Positions 52,320 through 61,358 of a stretch of DNA of 64,000 nucleotides are shown here, one piece after another. The stretch's first letter is position 1, and each line of letters opens with the position of its first letter. This DNA is from Pseudomonas fluorescens (lineage in GTDB: Bacteria > Pseudomonadota > Gammaproteobacteria > Pseudomonadales > Pseudomonadaceae). The stretch is from NCBI RefSeq assembly GCF_902497785.1, contig NZ_CABVHK010000005.1, forward strand, positions 124,001 to 188,000, given 5' to 3'. Position numbers and translations under genes: made by a program. Below the pieces are notes generated by a model, which had not been told where the DNA came from, did no database searches, and was given only the letters and a program-made list of their open reading frames with translations.

Positions 52320-54977
52320 ATGCGCACCGAACAACCGAAGATGATCTATTTGAAAGACTATCAGGCGCCCGAATACCTGATCGACGAGACGCACCTGACC
52401 TTCGAGTTGTTCGAGGACCACAGCCTGGTCCATGCGCAACTGGTGATGCGCCGAAACCCTGACCGTGGCCCGGGCCTGCCGCCGCTGGTGCTGGACGGCC
52501 AGCAACTCGAACTGCTGTCGGTGACGTTGGCCGACCGCGAATTGAGCGCCGCTGATTACCAGCTGACCGACAATCACCTGACCCTGCACCCGGCCAGCAC
52601 CACCTTCACGGTCGACACCAGCGTCAGGATCCACCCGGAAACCAACACCGCCCTGGAAGGCCTGTACAAATCCAGCGGCATGTTCTGCACCCAGTGCGAG
52701 GCCGAAGGCTTCCGCAAGATCACCTATTACCTCGACCGCCCGGACGTGATGAGCAAGTTCACCACTACGGTGGTCGCCGAACAGCACAGCTATCCGGTGC
52801 TGCTGTCGAACGGCAACCCGATTGCCAGCGGCCCCGGTGAAGAAGGCCGGCATTGGGCGACGTGGGAAGATCCGTTCATGAAACCGGCGTATCTGTTTGC
52901 GCTGGTGGCCGGTGACCTGTGGTGCGTCGAAGACACGTTCACCACCATGACCGAGCGTTCGGTGGCGCTGCGCATCTACGTCGAGCCGGAAAACATCGAC
53001 AAGTGCCAGCACGCGATGAACAGCCTGAAAAAGTCGATGCGCTGGGACGAAGAGGTCTACGGTCGCGAGTACGATCTGGACATCTTCATGATCGTCGCGG
53101 TCAACGACTTCAACATGGGCGCCATGGAGAACAAGGGCCTCAACATCTTCAACTCCAGCGCCGTGCTGGCCCGCGCCGAAACCGCCACCGACGCCGCGCA
53201 TCAGCGGGTTGAAGCGATTGTCGCTCACGAATACTTTCACAACTGGTCGGGCAACCGCGTGACCTGCCGCGACTGGTTCCAGTTGTCGCTAAAGGAAGGC
53301 TTCACCGTGTTCCGCGATTCCGGTTTCTCTGCCGACATGAACTCGGCCACCGTGAAACGCATCCAGGACGTGGCTTACCTGCGCACCCACCAGTTCGCCG
53401 AAGACGCCGGTCCCATGGCCCACGCCGTGCGCCCGGACAGCTTCATCGAGATCTCCAACTTCTACACCCTGACCGTGTACGAAAAGGGTTCGGAAGTGGT
53501 CGGCATGATCCACACCCTGCTCGGCGCAGACGGCTTCCGCAAAGGCAGCGACCTGTATTTTGAACGCCACGACGGCCAGGCCGTGACCTGCGACGATTTC
53601 ATCAAAGCCATGGAAGATGCCAATGGCGTTGACCTGACCCAGTTCAAACGCTGGTACAGCCAGGCCGGTACGCCACGATTGGCGGTGAGCGAGTCTTACG
53701 ATGCGGCGGCGAAAACCTACAGCCTGACCTTCCGCCAGAGCTGCCCGGCCACCCCGGACAAAGTAGAAAAACTGCCGTTCGTGATTCCTGTGGAGCTGGG
53801 CCTGCTCGATTCCAAAGGCGCGGCGATTGCCTTGCGCCTTTCCGGCGAAGCCAGCGCTCAGGGCACTTCGCGGGTGATTTCGGTGACTGAGGCCGAGCAG
53901 ACCTTCACCTTCATCGACATCGCTGAGCGGCCGCTGCCTTCGTTGCTGCGCGGCTTTTCGGCGCCGGTGAAACTGAGCTTCCCGTACAACCGCGATCAAC
54001 TGATGTTCCTGATGCAACACGACAGCGACGGTTTCAACCGCTGGGATGCAGGCGAGCAATTGTCGGTGCAAGTGCTGCAAGAATTGATCGCTCAACAGCA
54101 GAAGGGCGAACGACTGGTGCTGGATCAGCGCCTGATATCGGCGTTGCGCAGCGTGCTGTCGGACGAGACGCTGGATCAGGCGATGGTCGCCGAAATGCTC
54201 TCGCTGCCGGGCGAGGCGTACCTCACCGAAATCAGTGAAGTGGCTGACGTTGACGCCATCCACATCGCTCGCGAGTTTGCCCGCAAGCAATTGGCCGACG
54301 GTCTGTTCGAGGCGTTGTGGCTGCGTTATCAGGCCAATCGCGACCTGTCGAAGAAGACGCCCTACGTGGCCGAGGCCGAGCACTTCGCCCGGCGCGCGCT
54401 GCAGAACATTGCGCTGTCGTACCTGATGCTCAGCGGTAAACCCGAAGTCCTGGCGGCAACACTTGAGCAGTTCGAAACCAGCGACAACATGACCGAGCGC
54501 CTGACGGCGTTGGCGGTGTTGGTCAATTCGCCTTTCGAAGAGCAGAAGGCTGCGGCGCTGGCGAGTTTTGCCGAACACTTCAAGGACAACCCGCTGGTCA
54601 TGGATCAGTGGTTTAGCGTGCAGGCGGGCAGCACGTTGCCGGGTGGTCTGGAGCGTGTGCGTCAGTTGATGCAGCATCCGGCGTTCAACCTCATGAACCC
54701 GAACAAGGTGCGGGCACTGGTTGGCGCGTTTGCCGGGCAGAACCTGATCAACTTCCATGCGGCGGATGGCTCGGGCTATCGTTTCCTGGCGGATCTGGTG
54801 ATCGAGCTGAACGGCTTCAATCCGCAGATCGCTTCTCGTCAATTGGCGCCGCTGACGCGCTGGCGCAAATATGACGACGCTCGTCAGGCGTTGATGAAAG
54901 GCGAACTGGAGCGGATTCGTGCTTCGGGTCAACTGTCCAGTGATGTGTTTGAAGTGGTCAGCAAAAGCCTGGCGTGA
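52320..54977 (+). CDS. pepN: Aminopeptidase N
   Basis: An 885-residue M1 zinc metalloprotease that removes N-terminal residues from peptides. The GAMEN exopeptidase motif is in NMGAMENKGLNIFNS. The zinc site is VAHEYFHNWSGNRVTCRDWFQLSLKEG (HExxH-18x-E). IEISNFYTLTVYEKGSEV holds the transition-state tyrosine, and the alpha-helical C-terminal cap is complete. AAGGA precedes ATG at 52320. It is the last gene of the nadK series; no hairpin terminator follows, only a REP fragment and the inverted repeats. Confidence 0.97.
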   Translation: MRTEQPKMIYLKDYQAPEYLIDETHLTFELFEDHSLVHAQLVMRRNPDRGPGLPPLVLDGQQLELLSVTLADRELSAADYQLTDNHLTLHPASTTFTVDTSVRIHPETNTALEGLYKSSGMFCTQCEAEGFRKITYYLDRPDVMSKFTTTVVAEQHSYPVLLSNGNPIASGPGEEGRHWATWEDPFMKPAYLFALVAGDLWCVEDTFTTMTERSVALRIYVEPENIDKCQHAMNSLKKSMRWDEEVYGREYDLDIFMIVAVNDFNMGAMENKGLNIFNSSAVLARAETATDAAHQRVEAIVAHEYFHNWSGNRVTCRDWFQLSLKEGFTVFRDSGFSADMNSATVKRIQDVAYLRTHQFAEDAGPMAHAVRPDSFIEISNFYTLTVYEKGSEVVGMIHTLLGADGFRKGSDLYFERHDGQAVTCDDFIKAMEDANGVDLTQFKRWYSQAGTPRLAVSESYDAAAKTYSLTFRQSCPATPDKVEKLPFVIPVELGLLDSKGAAIALRLSGEASAQGTSRVISVTEAEQTFTFIDIAERPLPSLLRGFSAPVKLSFPYNRDQLMFLMQHDSDGFNRWDAGEQLSVQVLQELIAQQQKGERLVLDQRLISALRSVLSDETLDQAMVAEMLSLPGEAYLTEISEVADVDAIHIAREFARKQLADGLFEALWLRYQANRDLSKKTPYVAEAEHFARRALQNIALSYLMLSGKPEVLAATLEQFETSDNMTERLTALAVLVNSPFEEQKAAALASFAEHFKDNPLVMDQWFSVQAGSTLPGGLERVRQLMQHPAFNLMNPNKVRALVGAFAGQNLINFHAADGSGYRFLADLVIELNGFNPQIASRQLAPLTRWRKYDDARQALMKGELERIRASGQLSSDVFEVVSKSLA

Positions 54978-55042
54978 TACTGGCTTCGCTCCCATAGCGT
55001 TTACCCCGAACCCTGTGGGAGCTGGCTGGCTACGGTTTTGAT

Positions 55043-55344
55043 GGTGTACATATCCGTTTCTGCGGTAACGGCTGATATTGGTTTCGCCCTTACGGCGAGT
55101 CACTTTGAAAAGCGCAAAGTAACCCAACGCTCTTGCCCCACCACTCGGCACCTCGCCTGGGCTCGGTGTGCCCTCACTCCGGCATTGCTCCGCGGGTCGC
55201 CGCGAAGGGCCATCCCTGGCCCAGCGCGGCTAAACCGGCATCCTTGCCGGTTTCCCCGCTGCGCAATGCCTGCGTTCGGCCAGCGTGGTTTTATGGGGCG
55301 CCTAAAATCAAAATCAAAACCGAGGCGGCCTTAGAGCCGACCTG
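55043..55344. repeat. Long dispersed repeat, left copy of an inverted pair
   Basis: About 300 bases beginning GGTGTACATATCCGTTT, with GGTTTCGCCCTTACGGCGAG and CACTTTGAAAAGCGCAAAGT in its first third. It is a repeat I recognise as common in Pseudomonas intergenic DNA. It is closely similar to the reverse complement of 55559-55864. Open frames across it are not genes. Confidence 0.88.
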
Positions 55345-55403
55345 ACGGTGAGTTCGATCAAGTCATCGGCGCCGAACACAAATACCGTCGCCAACAACAA
55401 TCA

Positions 55404-55497
55404 CCTGTGGGAGCGAGCTTGCTCGCGATAGCGGAGGGTCAGCCGACATCGATGCTGGATAATAAATCGCCATCGCGAGCAAGCTCGCTCCCACAGG
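55404..55497. repeat. REPIN (GAGCGAGCTTGCTCGCGAT type) between the long repeat copies
   Basis: Inverted REP pair in the centre of the 214-base spacer that separates the two long repeat copies. The remainder of the spacer shows nothing recognisable. Together these repeats fill the 908-base gap between pepN and nirN. Confidence 0.9.
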
Positions 55498-55558
55498 GAA
55501 TTTGCTCGGCCCAGAGGTTGTGCATGATCAAGGCAGCGAAGCGCGCCCACTTGATACC

Positions 55559-55864
55559 CCGGTCGGCCCGGAGGCCGCCGCGGTTGTGATTTTGATTTTG
55601 ATCTTGAGCGCCCCGTTAAACCACGCTGGCCGAACGCAGGCATTGCGCAGCGGGGAAACCGGCAAGGATGCCGGTTTAGCCGCGCTGGGCCAGGGATGGC
55701 CCTTCGCGGCGACCCGCGGAGCAATGCCGGAGTGAGGGCACACCGAGCCAGAGCGAGGTGCCAAGTGGTGGGGCAAGAGCGTTGGGTTACTTTGCGCTTT
55801 TCAAAGTGACTCGCCGTAAGGGCGAAACCAATATCAGCCATCACCAAAAAAACGGATATACACC
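55559..55864. repeat. Long dispersed repeat, right copy of an inverted pair
   Basis: Reverse-oriented counterpart of 55043-55344. The two arms agree nearly base for base over the central 200 bases and diverge mainly at their ends (for example TTTCTGCGGTAACGG against TTTTTTTGGTGATGG). It ends about 20 bases before the nirN stop codon. Confidence 0.88.
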
Positions 55865-55885
55865 CCAAAACAAAGCACAAGAAGC

Positions 55886-57379
55886 CTAGTGCGAAGTCCC
55901 CTCAACAAACTCAATCTTGTTCCCCACGTTGTACTTCCCCGAAGGCTTGTTCATCGGGATCCGCTTAATCTCCTCCAACGTCCCGCTGTCATAAACAATC
56001 AAAGCCCCCTCATTCGCCCAAATACTCAGCAACAAATAACGCCCGTCACGAGTGAACTCCACGTGCGCCGCCGTCTTCCCAGGCATCGGCCGCAAAGTGT
56101 GGGCAATTTCCAGCGTCTGTTTATCAATCAAATGAATCGCATCGTTATCCGGCCCAAAGAACACATCAGTCCAGGCATACCGCGAATTGACATGACTGCG
56201 CATAAAGAAACCCGGCCCCAACGTCGGGATCTCCTTGATCAAGGTCCAGGTCTTGAAATCGATCACCGAGATCAGCCCCTTGCTGATATTGGGCGTGGCA
56301 AACACCCACTCACCGTTGCGCTGCCAATAAGTCCCGGACCCCAGGTGCGGCATGCCTGGCAGCGGTATGTCGGTCACCACCTTGCCGCTGTCGAGATCGA
56401 TCACCTGACCACCCTTGGCCTTGCGCGAAGTCGCCAGCAACTGCTTGTAGTCCGGCGAAAAGGAAAAATCGTCCAGCACATCCTCGGCGTGGATTCGTCG
56501 CGGTTCGAAGTCTGGTGTACCGGCGCTCGAGAGCTCCCAGACTTCCTTCACGTCCTTGAGCGCAACGATGAAACTGTCCCGAGGCGGGGCGGTGTAGACC
56601 GCGCTGACCCGTGACGCAGTGCCGTCCTGACCGACCGCAGGAATGGTTTTCACCAGCGACAGGTCGCGGGCATCCAGCACCACAAGGTTGCCCGGCAAAT
56701 AATTACCCACCAGCACCCAGCGCCCATCCTTGCTCACCGCCAGGTTGCGGGTGTTCAGCCCGGCGCGGACCTCGGCGATCAGCTTGAGGTTGTGCAGGTC
56801 GTACAGGCTGATCCAGCCATCACGCGAGGCGACGTAGACGAAGCGCCCATCCGGCGAAAACTTCGGCCCGCCGTGCACGGCAAAGTGCGAAGAGAACCGC
56901 GCCAGCACCTCGAATCGATCGCCATCCAGGATGTCCAGGTGGTGATCGCCGGCTTCCACCACGACGAACAGGTTCAGCGGGTCGGCACCGTGCTGCGGCG
57001 TGGCGGGGAGCTTGCTGAGGTCCGCGAGTATCGAGTGACTGCCACGAATGTCGTCGTTGTTCCAGGTCGGCGGGGTGGCGGGCGGTTGCTGAAGGTAATT
57101 CACCAGCGCGTCGATGTGTGCCGGGTCGAGGACCTTGGCAAACCCGGCCATCTGGCTCGCCGGGCGACCGTTCTGAATCACGCTGCGGACCTCCTCGGGT
57201 TTGATCCGGCTCAGACTCTCCGGCAGCAACGCCGGCCCGGCACCGCCGAAACGATTGGCACCGTGGCAGCTTTGGCAATGCTGCCGGTAGTTGTCCGCTG
57301 CTTGTTCAAGTGCCGCAGCAGCAGCGCCGGCCTGGGCGACACCGATCCATAAAAAGGGCACCAGCAGCCCGCGCTTCAT
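55886..57379 (-). CDS. nirN: Cytochrome c/d1-haem protein NirN (dihydro-haem d1 dehydrogenase)
   Basis: A 497-residue periplasmic protein for the last step of haem d1 synthesis, oxidising dihydro-d1 to d1. From ATG at 57379: signal peptide (FLWIGVAQAGAAAAA), c-type haem domain with CQSCHG at about residue 35, then an eight-bladed propeller of cytochrome d1 type (GPKFSPDGRFVYVASRDGWISLYD and repeats). It is homologous to NirS but is the shorter NirN form. Its start overlaps the nirE stop (ATGA). It is the last gene of the operon; the frame upstream to 57508 is inside nirE. Confidence 0.93.
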   Translation of the reverse strand: MKRGLLVPFLWIGVAQAGAAAAALEQAADNYRQHCQSCHGANRFGGAGPALLPESLSRIKPEEVRSVIQNGRPASQMAGFAKVLDPAHIDALVNYLQQPPATPPTWNNDDIRGSHSILADLSKLPATPQHGADPLNLFVVVEAGDHHLDILDGDRFEVLARFSSHFAVHGGPKFSPDGRFVYVASRDGWISLYDLHNLKLIAEVRAGLNTRNLAVSKDGRWVLVGNYLPGNLVVLDARDLSLVKTIPAVGQDGTASRVSAVYTAPPRDSFIVALKDVKEVWELSSAGTPDFEPRRIHAEDVLDDFSFSPDYKQLLATSRKAKGGQVIDLDSGKVVTDIPLPGMPHLGSGTYWQRNGEWVFATPNISKGLISVIDFKTWTLIKEIPTLGPGFFMRSHVNSRYAWTDVFFGPDNDAIHLIDKQTLEIAHTLRPMPGKTAAHVEFTRDGRYLLLSIWANEGALIVYDSGTLEEIKRIPMNKPSGKYNVGNKIEFVEGTSH

Positions 57380-58215
57380 AGCGCCACCCTGGCATGGCGT
57401 TGCCGCGTCTGAACCGGATAGAAGCGCGCCGGGTGTTCCATCGGTTGCGCGGCGAACAGGTCGACCACTTTGCCGATCACCGTCAGCGTCGGAACTCCGG
57501 GTGGGCAATCCAGCGCCAACGTCGGCAGTTGGTGCAGCAGGCCACGAGCCACGTGCTGGTCGCTCCGCGTGCCGTTGCTGATCAACGCAGCCGGGGTGTC
57601 GGCGGCGAGCCCGGCTTCAATCAGGCGCTGGGCGATTAGCCCGAGATTAGATAAGCCCATGTAAAACACTAAAGTCTGGCTGCTGTCGGCGAGGTCGCGC
57701 CAAGGCAGTTTCAGCTCGCCATCCTGTTGCAAATGCCCGGTGATGAAACGACAGGAATTGACCAGATCGCGATGCGTCAGCGGGATGCCGGCGTAGGCAC
57801 TGCAACCGGATGCGGCGGTAATGCCCGGCACTACCTGGCAGTCGATGTTGCGTTGCAGCAGGTACTGTAATTCCTCGGCGCCGCGCCCAAAAATGAACGG
57901 GTCACCGCCCTTGAGCCGGACCACGCGCTGGCCTTGATCGGCGAGGTCTGCCAGCAGTTCGTTGATCTGCGCCTGGGGCAGGCTGTGGCAGCCGCTGGCC
58001 TTGCCGACGTAATGCCGGGCGCAGGTGAGGGGGATCAGCGTCAGCAGTTCGGGGCTGATCAGGCGGTCGTACACCACGGCATCGGCCTGCATCAACAGGC
58101 TCCAAGCGCGCAGGGTCAGCAGGCGCGGATCGCCGGGCCCCGCGCCGACCAGAGCCACTTCGCCCGGTCTGAACAGGGACGCCAGTGCGGCCGGTAAAAC
58201 AATTGATGGGTACAT
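57376..58215 (-). CDS. nirE: Uroporphyrinogen-III C-methyltransferase for haem d1 synthesis
   Basis: A 279-residue SAM-dependent enzyme that methylates uroporphyrinogen III at C2 and C7 to precorrin-2, the entry step towards sirohaem and d1. The SAM-binding opening is VALVGAGPGDPRLLTL and the second signature VVRLKGGDPFIFGRGAEE; VVPGITAASGCSAYAGIPLTHR follows. It lacks the CysG dehydrogenase/chelatase domain, so those steps must come from elsewhere. It overlaps nirN by four bases and follows nirJ after 53 bases. Confidence 0.95.
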   Translation of the reverse strand: MYPSIVLPAALASLFRPGEVALVGAGPGDPRLLTLRAWSLLMQADAVVYDRLISPELLTLIPLTCARHYVGKASGCHSLPQAQINELLADLADQGQRVVRLKGGDPFIFGRGAEELQYLLQRNIDCQVVPGITAASGCSAYAGIPLTHRDLVNSCRFITGHLQQDGELKLPWRDLADSSQTLVFYMGLSNLGLIAQRLIEAGLAADTPAALISNGTRSDQHVARGLLHQLPTLALDCPPGVPTLTVIGKVVDLFAAQPMEHPARFYPVQTRQRHARVAL

Positions 58216-58268
58216 GGGACGTCCTTGGTTTTTTCATCAGGTTGGCCGGGGCTCGCCGGGCGGATGCT

Positions 58269-59447
58269 TCAATGCATAACGCAAGGGATGGTCGTGACCG
58301 GCGGCATGCCGATTTCTTCATCGCTGAGGTGGCAACCGGGGTCTTGGCCCCAGAGATCGCCTTCGGCCCAGGCGCGGGTTCGGGTGTTGCCGTTGCAGAT
58401 ACTCAACCAGCGGCATTGCCCACAGCGGCCACCAACGGCGCGCGGATGCGTTCGCAGTTGCTGCAGCAAGGCGTCCGGCCGGTCCAGCCACAGCGTGCGA
58501 AACGGTGTGCGCCGCACGTTGCCGACCGAGTGCTGCCACCAATAGGTGTCCGGGTGCACTTCGCCGGTGTTGTCGATGTTGGCGATGCCGCTGCCGGAGG
58601 CATTGCCGCCCCAGGCGCGCAGCATGTGTTCCAGACGCGGGTAATGTTCGGGGAGGTGCAGACCCACCCATTGCAGCAGGAGAACGGCGTCGGCATCGTT
58701 GTTGCCGCTGACGAAATCGCTGTCGCGGCCCTCGGCGATGTCGTCCCAGGCCTGCTGGAAAATCAGCGTCATCGCCTCGCGGCTCATCTGTTGCCGGGCG
58801 TCGAGCTGGCGGCTGCGTTTGCCGCGACCGCTGTAGTTGAGGTGCGACAGGTAAAACTTTTGCACGTCGTACTCGCGCATCAGCGCCAGCAGTTGCGGCA
58901 GTTGCCCGTGGTTTTCCTGGGTCAGGGTGGTGCGCAGGCCCACGCGAATCCCCTGTTCGCGACAGAGGCGGATCGCCCGCATGGAACTGGCGAAGCTGCC
59001 CTTCAGTTGGCGGAAGGCGTCGTGAGTGGCTTCCAGACCGTCGATGCTGATGCCGACATAATCGAAGTTCGCCGTGCGGATTTGCGTGATGTTTTGCTCG
59101 TTGATCAGCGTGCCGTTGGTGGACAACGCGACAAAGAAACCCTTGGCGCGGGCGTAGGCGCTGAGCACAAACAGGTCGTCACGCAACAGCGGTTCGCCGC
59201 CAGACAGAATCAGCACCTTGACGCCGGCAGCGTGCAGATCGTCGATCACGGCGAGTGCGGCGGGCGTATCCAGTTCATCGCGAAAGACACTGTCGGCGGA
59301 GGTCGCGTAACAGTGTTTGCAGGTCAGGTTGCAGCGTCGCAGCAGGTTCCAGATCACCACGGGTGGCCGGTTGCTGCCCGGTGGGCTGGTTCGGGGGGCA
59401 GGCGTCTGGCTGGCCAGCGCGCGCAGGTATTGGCTGATCCTCAACAT
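58269..59447 (-). CDS. nirJ: Haem d1 biosynthesis radical SAM protein NirJ
   Basis: A 392-residue radical SAM enzyme that replaces two propionates by oxo groups in the d1 pathway. The SAM cluster motif is LLRRCNLTCKHCYATS (C-x3-C-x2-C) at about residues 39-46. LILSGGEPLLRDD is the SAM-binding GGE motif. A C-terminal cysteine cluster (GGRCGQCRWLSICNGN, then DPGCHLSDEE) binds a second iron-sulfur cluster as in SPASM-type proteins. It starts 25 bases after nirH. Confidence 0.95.
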   Translation of the reverse strand: MLRISQYLRALASQTPAPRTSPPGSNRPPVVIWNLLRRCNLTCKHCYATSADSVFRDELDTPAALAVIDDLHAAGVKVLILSGGEPLLRDDLFVLSAYARAKGFFVALSTNGTLINEQNITQIRTANFDYVGISIDGLEATHDAFRQLKGSFASSMRAIRLCREQGIRVGLRTTLTQENHGQLPQLLALMREYDVQKFYLSHLNYSGRGKRSRQLDARQQMSREAMTLIFQQAWDDIAEGRDSDFVSGNNDADAVLLLQWVGLHLPEHYPRLEHMLRAWGGNASGSGIANIDNTGEVHPDTYWWQHSVGNVRRTPFRTLWLDRPDALLQQLRTHPRAVGGRCGQCRWLSICNGNTRTRAWAEGDLWGQDPGCHLSDEEIGMPPVTTIPCVMH

Positions 59448-59472
59448 GCAACTCTCCTTGAGTCGCGCCTGT

Positions 59473-59976
59473 TCAGCGCGACGCGGGTGGCAGGCGCAAT
59501 CCGGTTTTTTTCAGGATGCGGCTGCTCACCAGCATCTCGTCGGCGGCGCAGGCATCGCCCAGTAAATAGCGCAGGTGTTCACGGTAACTGTCGATCTCTT
59601 CGCTGCTGCGCCCGTGGACCATGGCGAACAGGTTGTAGCGCCAGCCCGGTCGGCGTGGGCGTCGATAACAATGGCTGACAAAGGGCTGCGCGCCGATCAG
59701 GGCGCCCAGGCGCGAGATGTCCGCGTCGCGGATATCCCAGACCGTCATGCCGTTGTAGCGGTAGCCCAGACGATAGTGATTGGGGACCGCCGCGATCCGG
59801 CGGATAGCGCCTTCGGCTTGCAATCGTTTCAACAGATCCAGGGTGGATTCAATGCTCAGGTCGAGCTGTTCGGCGAGCCAGGCCCACGGGTCGTCCAGCA
59901 ACGGCAACCCCGCTTGGGTCAATTCGATCAGGCGGTGAGCCAGGGTGTCTTCAGACCGGGAAATACAAACCGACAT
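59473..59976 (-). CDS. nirH: Sirohaem decarboxylase subunit NirH
   Basis: A 167-residue AsnC/Lrp-like protein, part of the NirDLGH complex that decarboxylates sirohaem to didecarboxysirohaem. A winged-helix region (LAEQLDLSIESTLDLLKRLQAEGAIRRIAAV) precedes the catalytic half with CYRRPRRPGWRYNLFAMVHG, the pattern shared with NirL. It is not expected to regulate transcription. AGGAG before ATG at 59976 lies inside the nirG 3' end; the overlap is 26 bases. Confidence 0.94.
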   Translation of the reverse strand: MSVCISRSEDTLAHRLIELTQAGLPLLDDPWAWLAEQLDLSIESTLDLLKRLQAEGAIRRIAAVPNHYRLGYRYNGMTVWDIRDADISRLGALIGAQPFVSHCYRRPRRPGWRYNLFAMVHGRSSEEIDSYREHLRYLLGDACAADEMLVSSRILKKTGLRLPPASR

Positions 59977-60394
59977 GGTAGGTCTCCTCTTTGGGCAGGT
60001 TCAGCGGCGGCAGGCCGGTCAGGGTTTCGATGTGCTGCAGGGTGTCGGCAATCCCTTGTTCGGTGGCGCAGCCGAGCACAAACCACATGTTCCACGGGTG
60101 CTCGCGGCGATAGTTGTGCGCCACTTCCGGCAGTGCATGCAGCTGCGCGGCGACGTCTTCGAAGCGGTCTTCCGGCACCGCCAGCGCGGCGAGGGTGAAG
60201 GCGCCGCCGAGGCGTTCGATGTCGAACATCGGGCCGAAGCGGGTGAGCACGCCGTCTTCGAGCAGGGCGTGAAGGCGATCGAGCAATTCGGCGCTGCTGC
60301 TGTGCAGTTCGGCGGCCAGCACCTGCCACGGGTGACGCACCAGCGGCAGGCCCAGTTGCAGGCGATTGATCAGTCGGCGGTCGAGGTCATCCAA
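59951..60394 (-). CDS. nirG: Sirohaem decarboxylase subunit NirG
   Basis: A 147-residue AsnC-like subunit of the sirohaem decarboxylase. TTG at 60394 is taken as the start: it gives [19 protein letters not shown], the usual opening, with AGGAG nine bases upstream. The start lies before the nirL stop, so the genes overlap by eight bases. The catalytic part reads [21 protein letters not shown], whose HNY-x-R-x-H segment is shared with NirD. An in-frame reading back to 60484 is inside nirL. Confidence 0.92.
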   Translation of the reverse strand: MDDLDRRLINRLQLGLPLVRHPWQVLAAELHSSSAELLDRLHALLEDGVLTRFGPMFDIERLGGAFTLAALAVPEDRFEDVAAQLHALPEVAHNYRREHPWNMWFVLGCATEQGIADTLQHIETLTGLPPLNLPKEETYHVGLYFPV

Positions 60395-60902
60395 CGTCGG
60401 GCGCTCCTGTCGATGCGGGGGCAAAGCGGCCACCGCATTGTTTGAAGGCGTGGGTGGTGAAGAGCAGTTGGTGCGGCAGATCACTCAACAGATGTTCCTC
60501 CAGCAACGTCTGTATCTGCGCCACGACTTGCTCTCGCTTACGCCCGTGGACCATGCAGAACAGGTTGTAGCGCCACTGCGGCAAACGCCGCGGCCGTTGA
60601 TAGCAAAGGTTGATGCCGGGCGCTCGGCCGAGGCGCTGGCCGACTTCGTCGATCAGGGCGTCGGGTACGTCGAGGACCAGCATGGCGTTGGCGGTGAAGC
60701 CCAGCGCCCGATGGTTGAGCACCAGGCCAATCCGGCGAAACAGCCCCTGCTCGTGCCAGGCGTGCATTTGTTCGAGCACCTGTTTTTCGTCGGCGTCGAT
60801 CCGTTCGGCGAGGGCCTGATAGGGGCGCGGGGTCAGCGGCAATCCGCCTTCGAGATGCCGACGCAGGGCCAACGCTTGCCTGGGGCTCAATCCCGATTTC
60901 AT
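60387..60902 (-). CDS. nirL: Sirohaem decarboxylase subunit NirL
   Basis: A 171-residue AsnC-like subunit. Winged helix at residues 10-65 ([32 protein letters not shown]), then [27 protein letters not shown], matching NirH. The C-terminal stretch ending CGGRFA is the NirL/NirH type. ATG at 60902 overlaps the nirD stop as ATGA, so NirD and NirL are coupled; in some denitrifiers the two are fused. Confidence 0.94.
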   Translation of the reverse strand: MKSGLSPRQALALRRHLEGGLPLTPRPYQALAERIDADEKQVLEQMHAWHEQGLFRRIGLVLNHRALGFTANAMLVLDVPDALIDEVGQRLGRAPGINLCYQRPRRLPQWRYNLFCMVHGRKREQVVAQIQTLLEEHLLSDLPHQLLFTTHAFKQCGGRFAPASTGAPDVG

Positions 60903-61357
60903 GGCTGTTCTCCGAGGGCGAAGCCGAGGTCGATGCGGTACGCGGTCAACATCGGCAAATCCAGCGGGGTGAGGCCGGTGTCGCGCTCCAGTTCTTCGAG
61001 TATGCGTTCGAGGTGCTGGCGATCAGGGCCGGTCAAAACGAACCACAGGTTGTAGTAATGCTCCCGCGCATAGTTGTGATTGACCTCCGGGTACTGGCTG
61101 ACGCGTTCGGCGATCTGTTGCAGGCGTTCGGCGGGCACGGCGAGGGCGGCGAGGGTGCTGGCCCCGGCGCGGCTGTGTTCGAACACCGGGCCGACCCTCG
61201 ACAAGGCCCCGGCCAGTTCCAGACGTTGCAGGCACGCCATCACGTGCGCCTCGCTGCAACCGAGAACCCGGGCCATCTCACGGTAAGGTTCCGCGCACAG
61301 CGGCATGCCGTGCTGGAAGCGGTCGATCAGTTGGCGGCTGAGCAAGTCAAGGTTCAT
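60899..61357 (-). CDS. nirD: Sirohaem decarboxylase subunit NirD
   Basis: A 152-residue AsnC-like subunit and first of the four decarboxylase genes. [35 protein letters not shown] is the winged helix. [21 protein letters not shown] carries the HNY-x-R-x-H stretch paired with that of NirG. It starts one base after the nirF stop and runs into nirL with a four-base overlap. Confidence 0.94.
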   Translation of the reverse strand: MNLDLLSRQLIDRFQHGMPLCAEPYREMARVLGCSEAHVMACLQRLELAGALSRVGPVFEHSRAGASTLAALAVPAERLQQIAERVSQYPEVNHNYAREHYYNLWFVLTGPDRQHLERILEELERDTGLTPLDLPMLTAYRIDLGFALGEQP

Positions 61358-61358
61358 T

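Noticed and set aside
55038..55880. Several 60-160 codon frames in the gap between pepN and nirN
   Set aside because: They are translations of the two copies of the long dispersed repeat and the REPIN, present on both arms in mirrored form.
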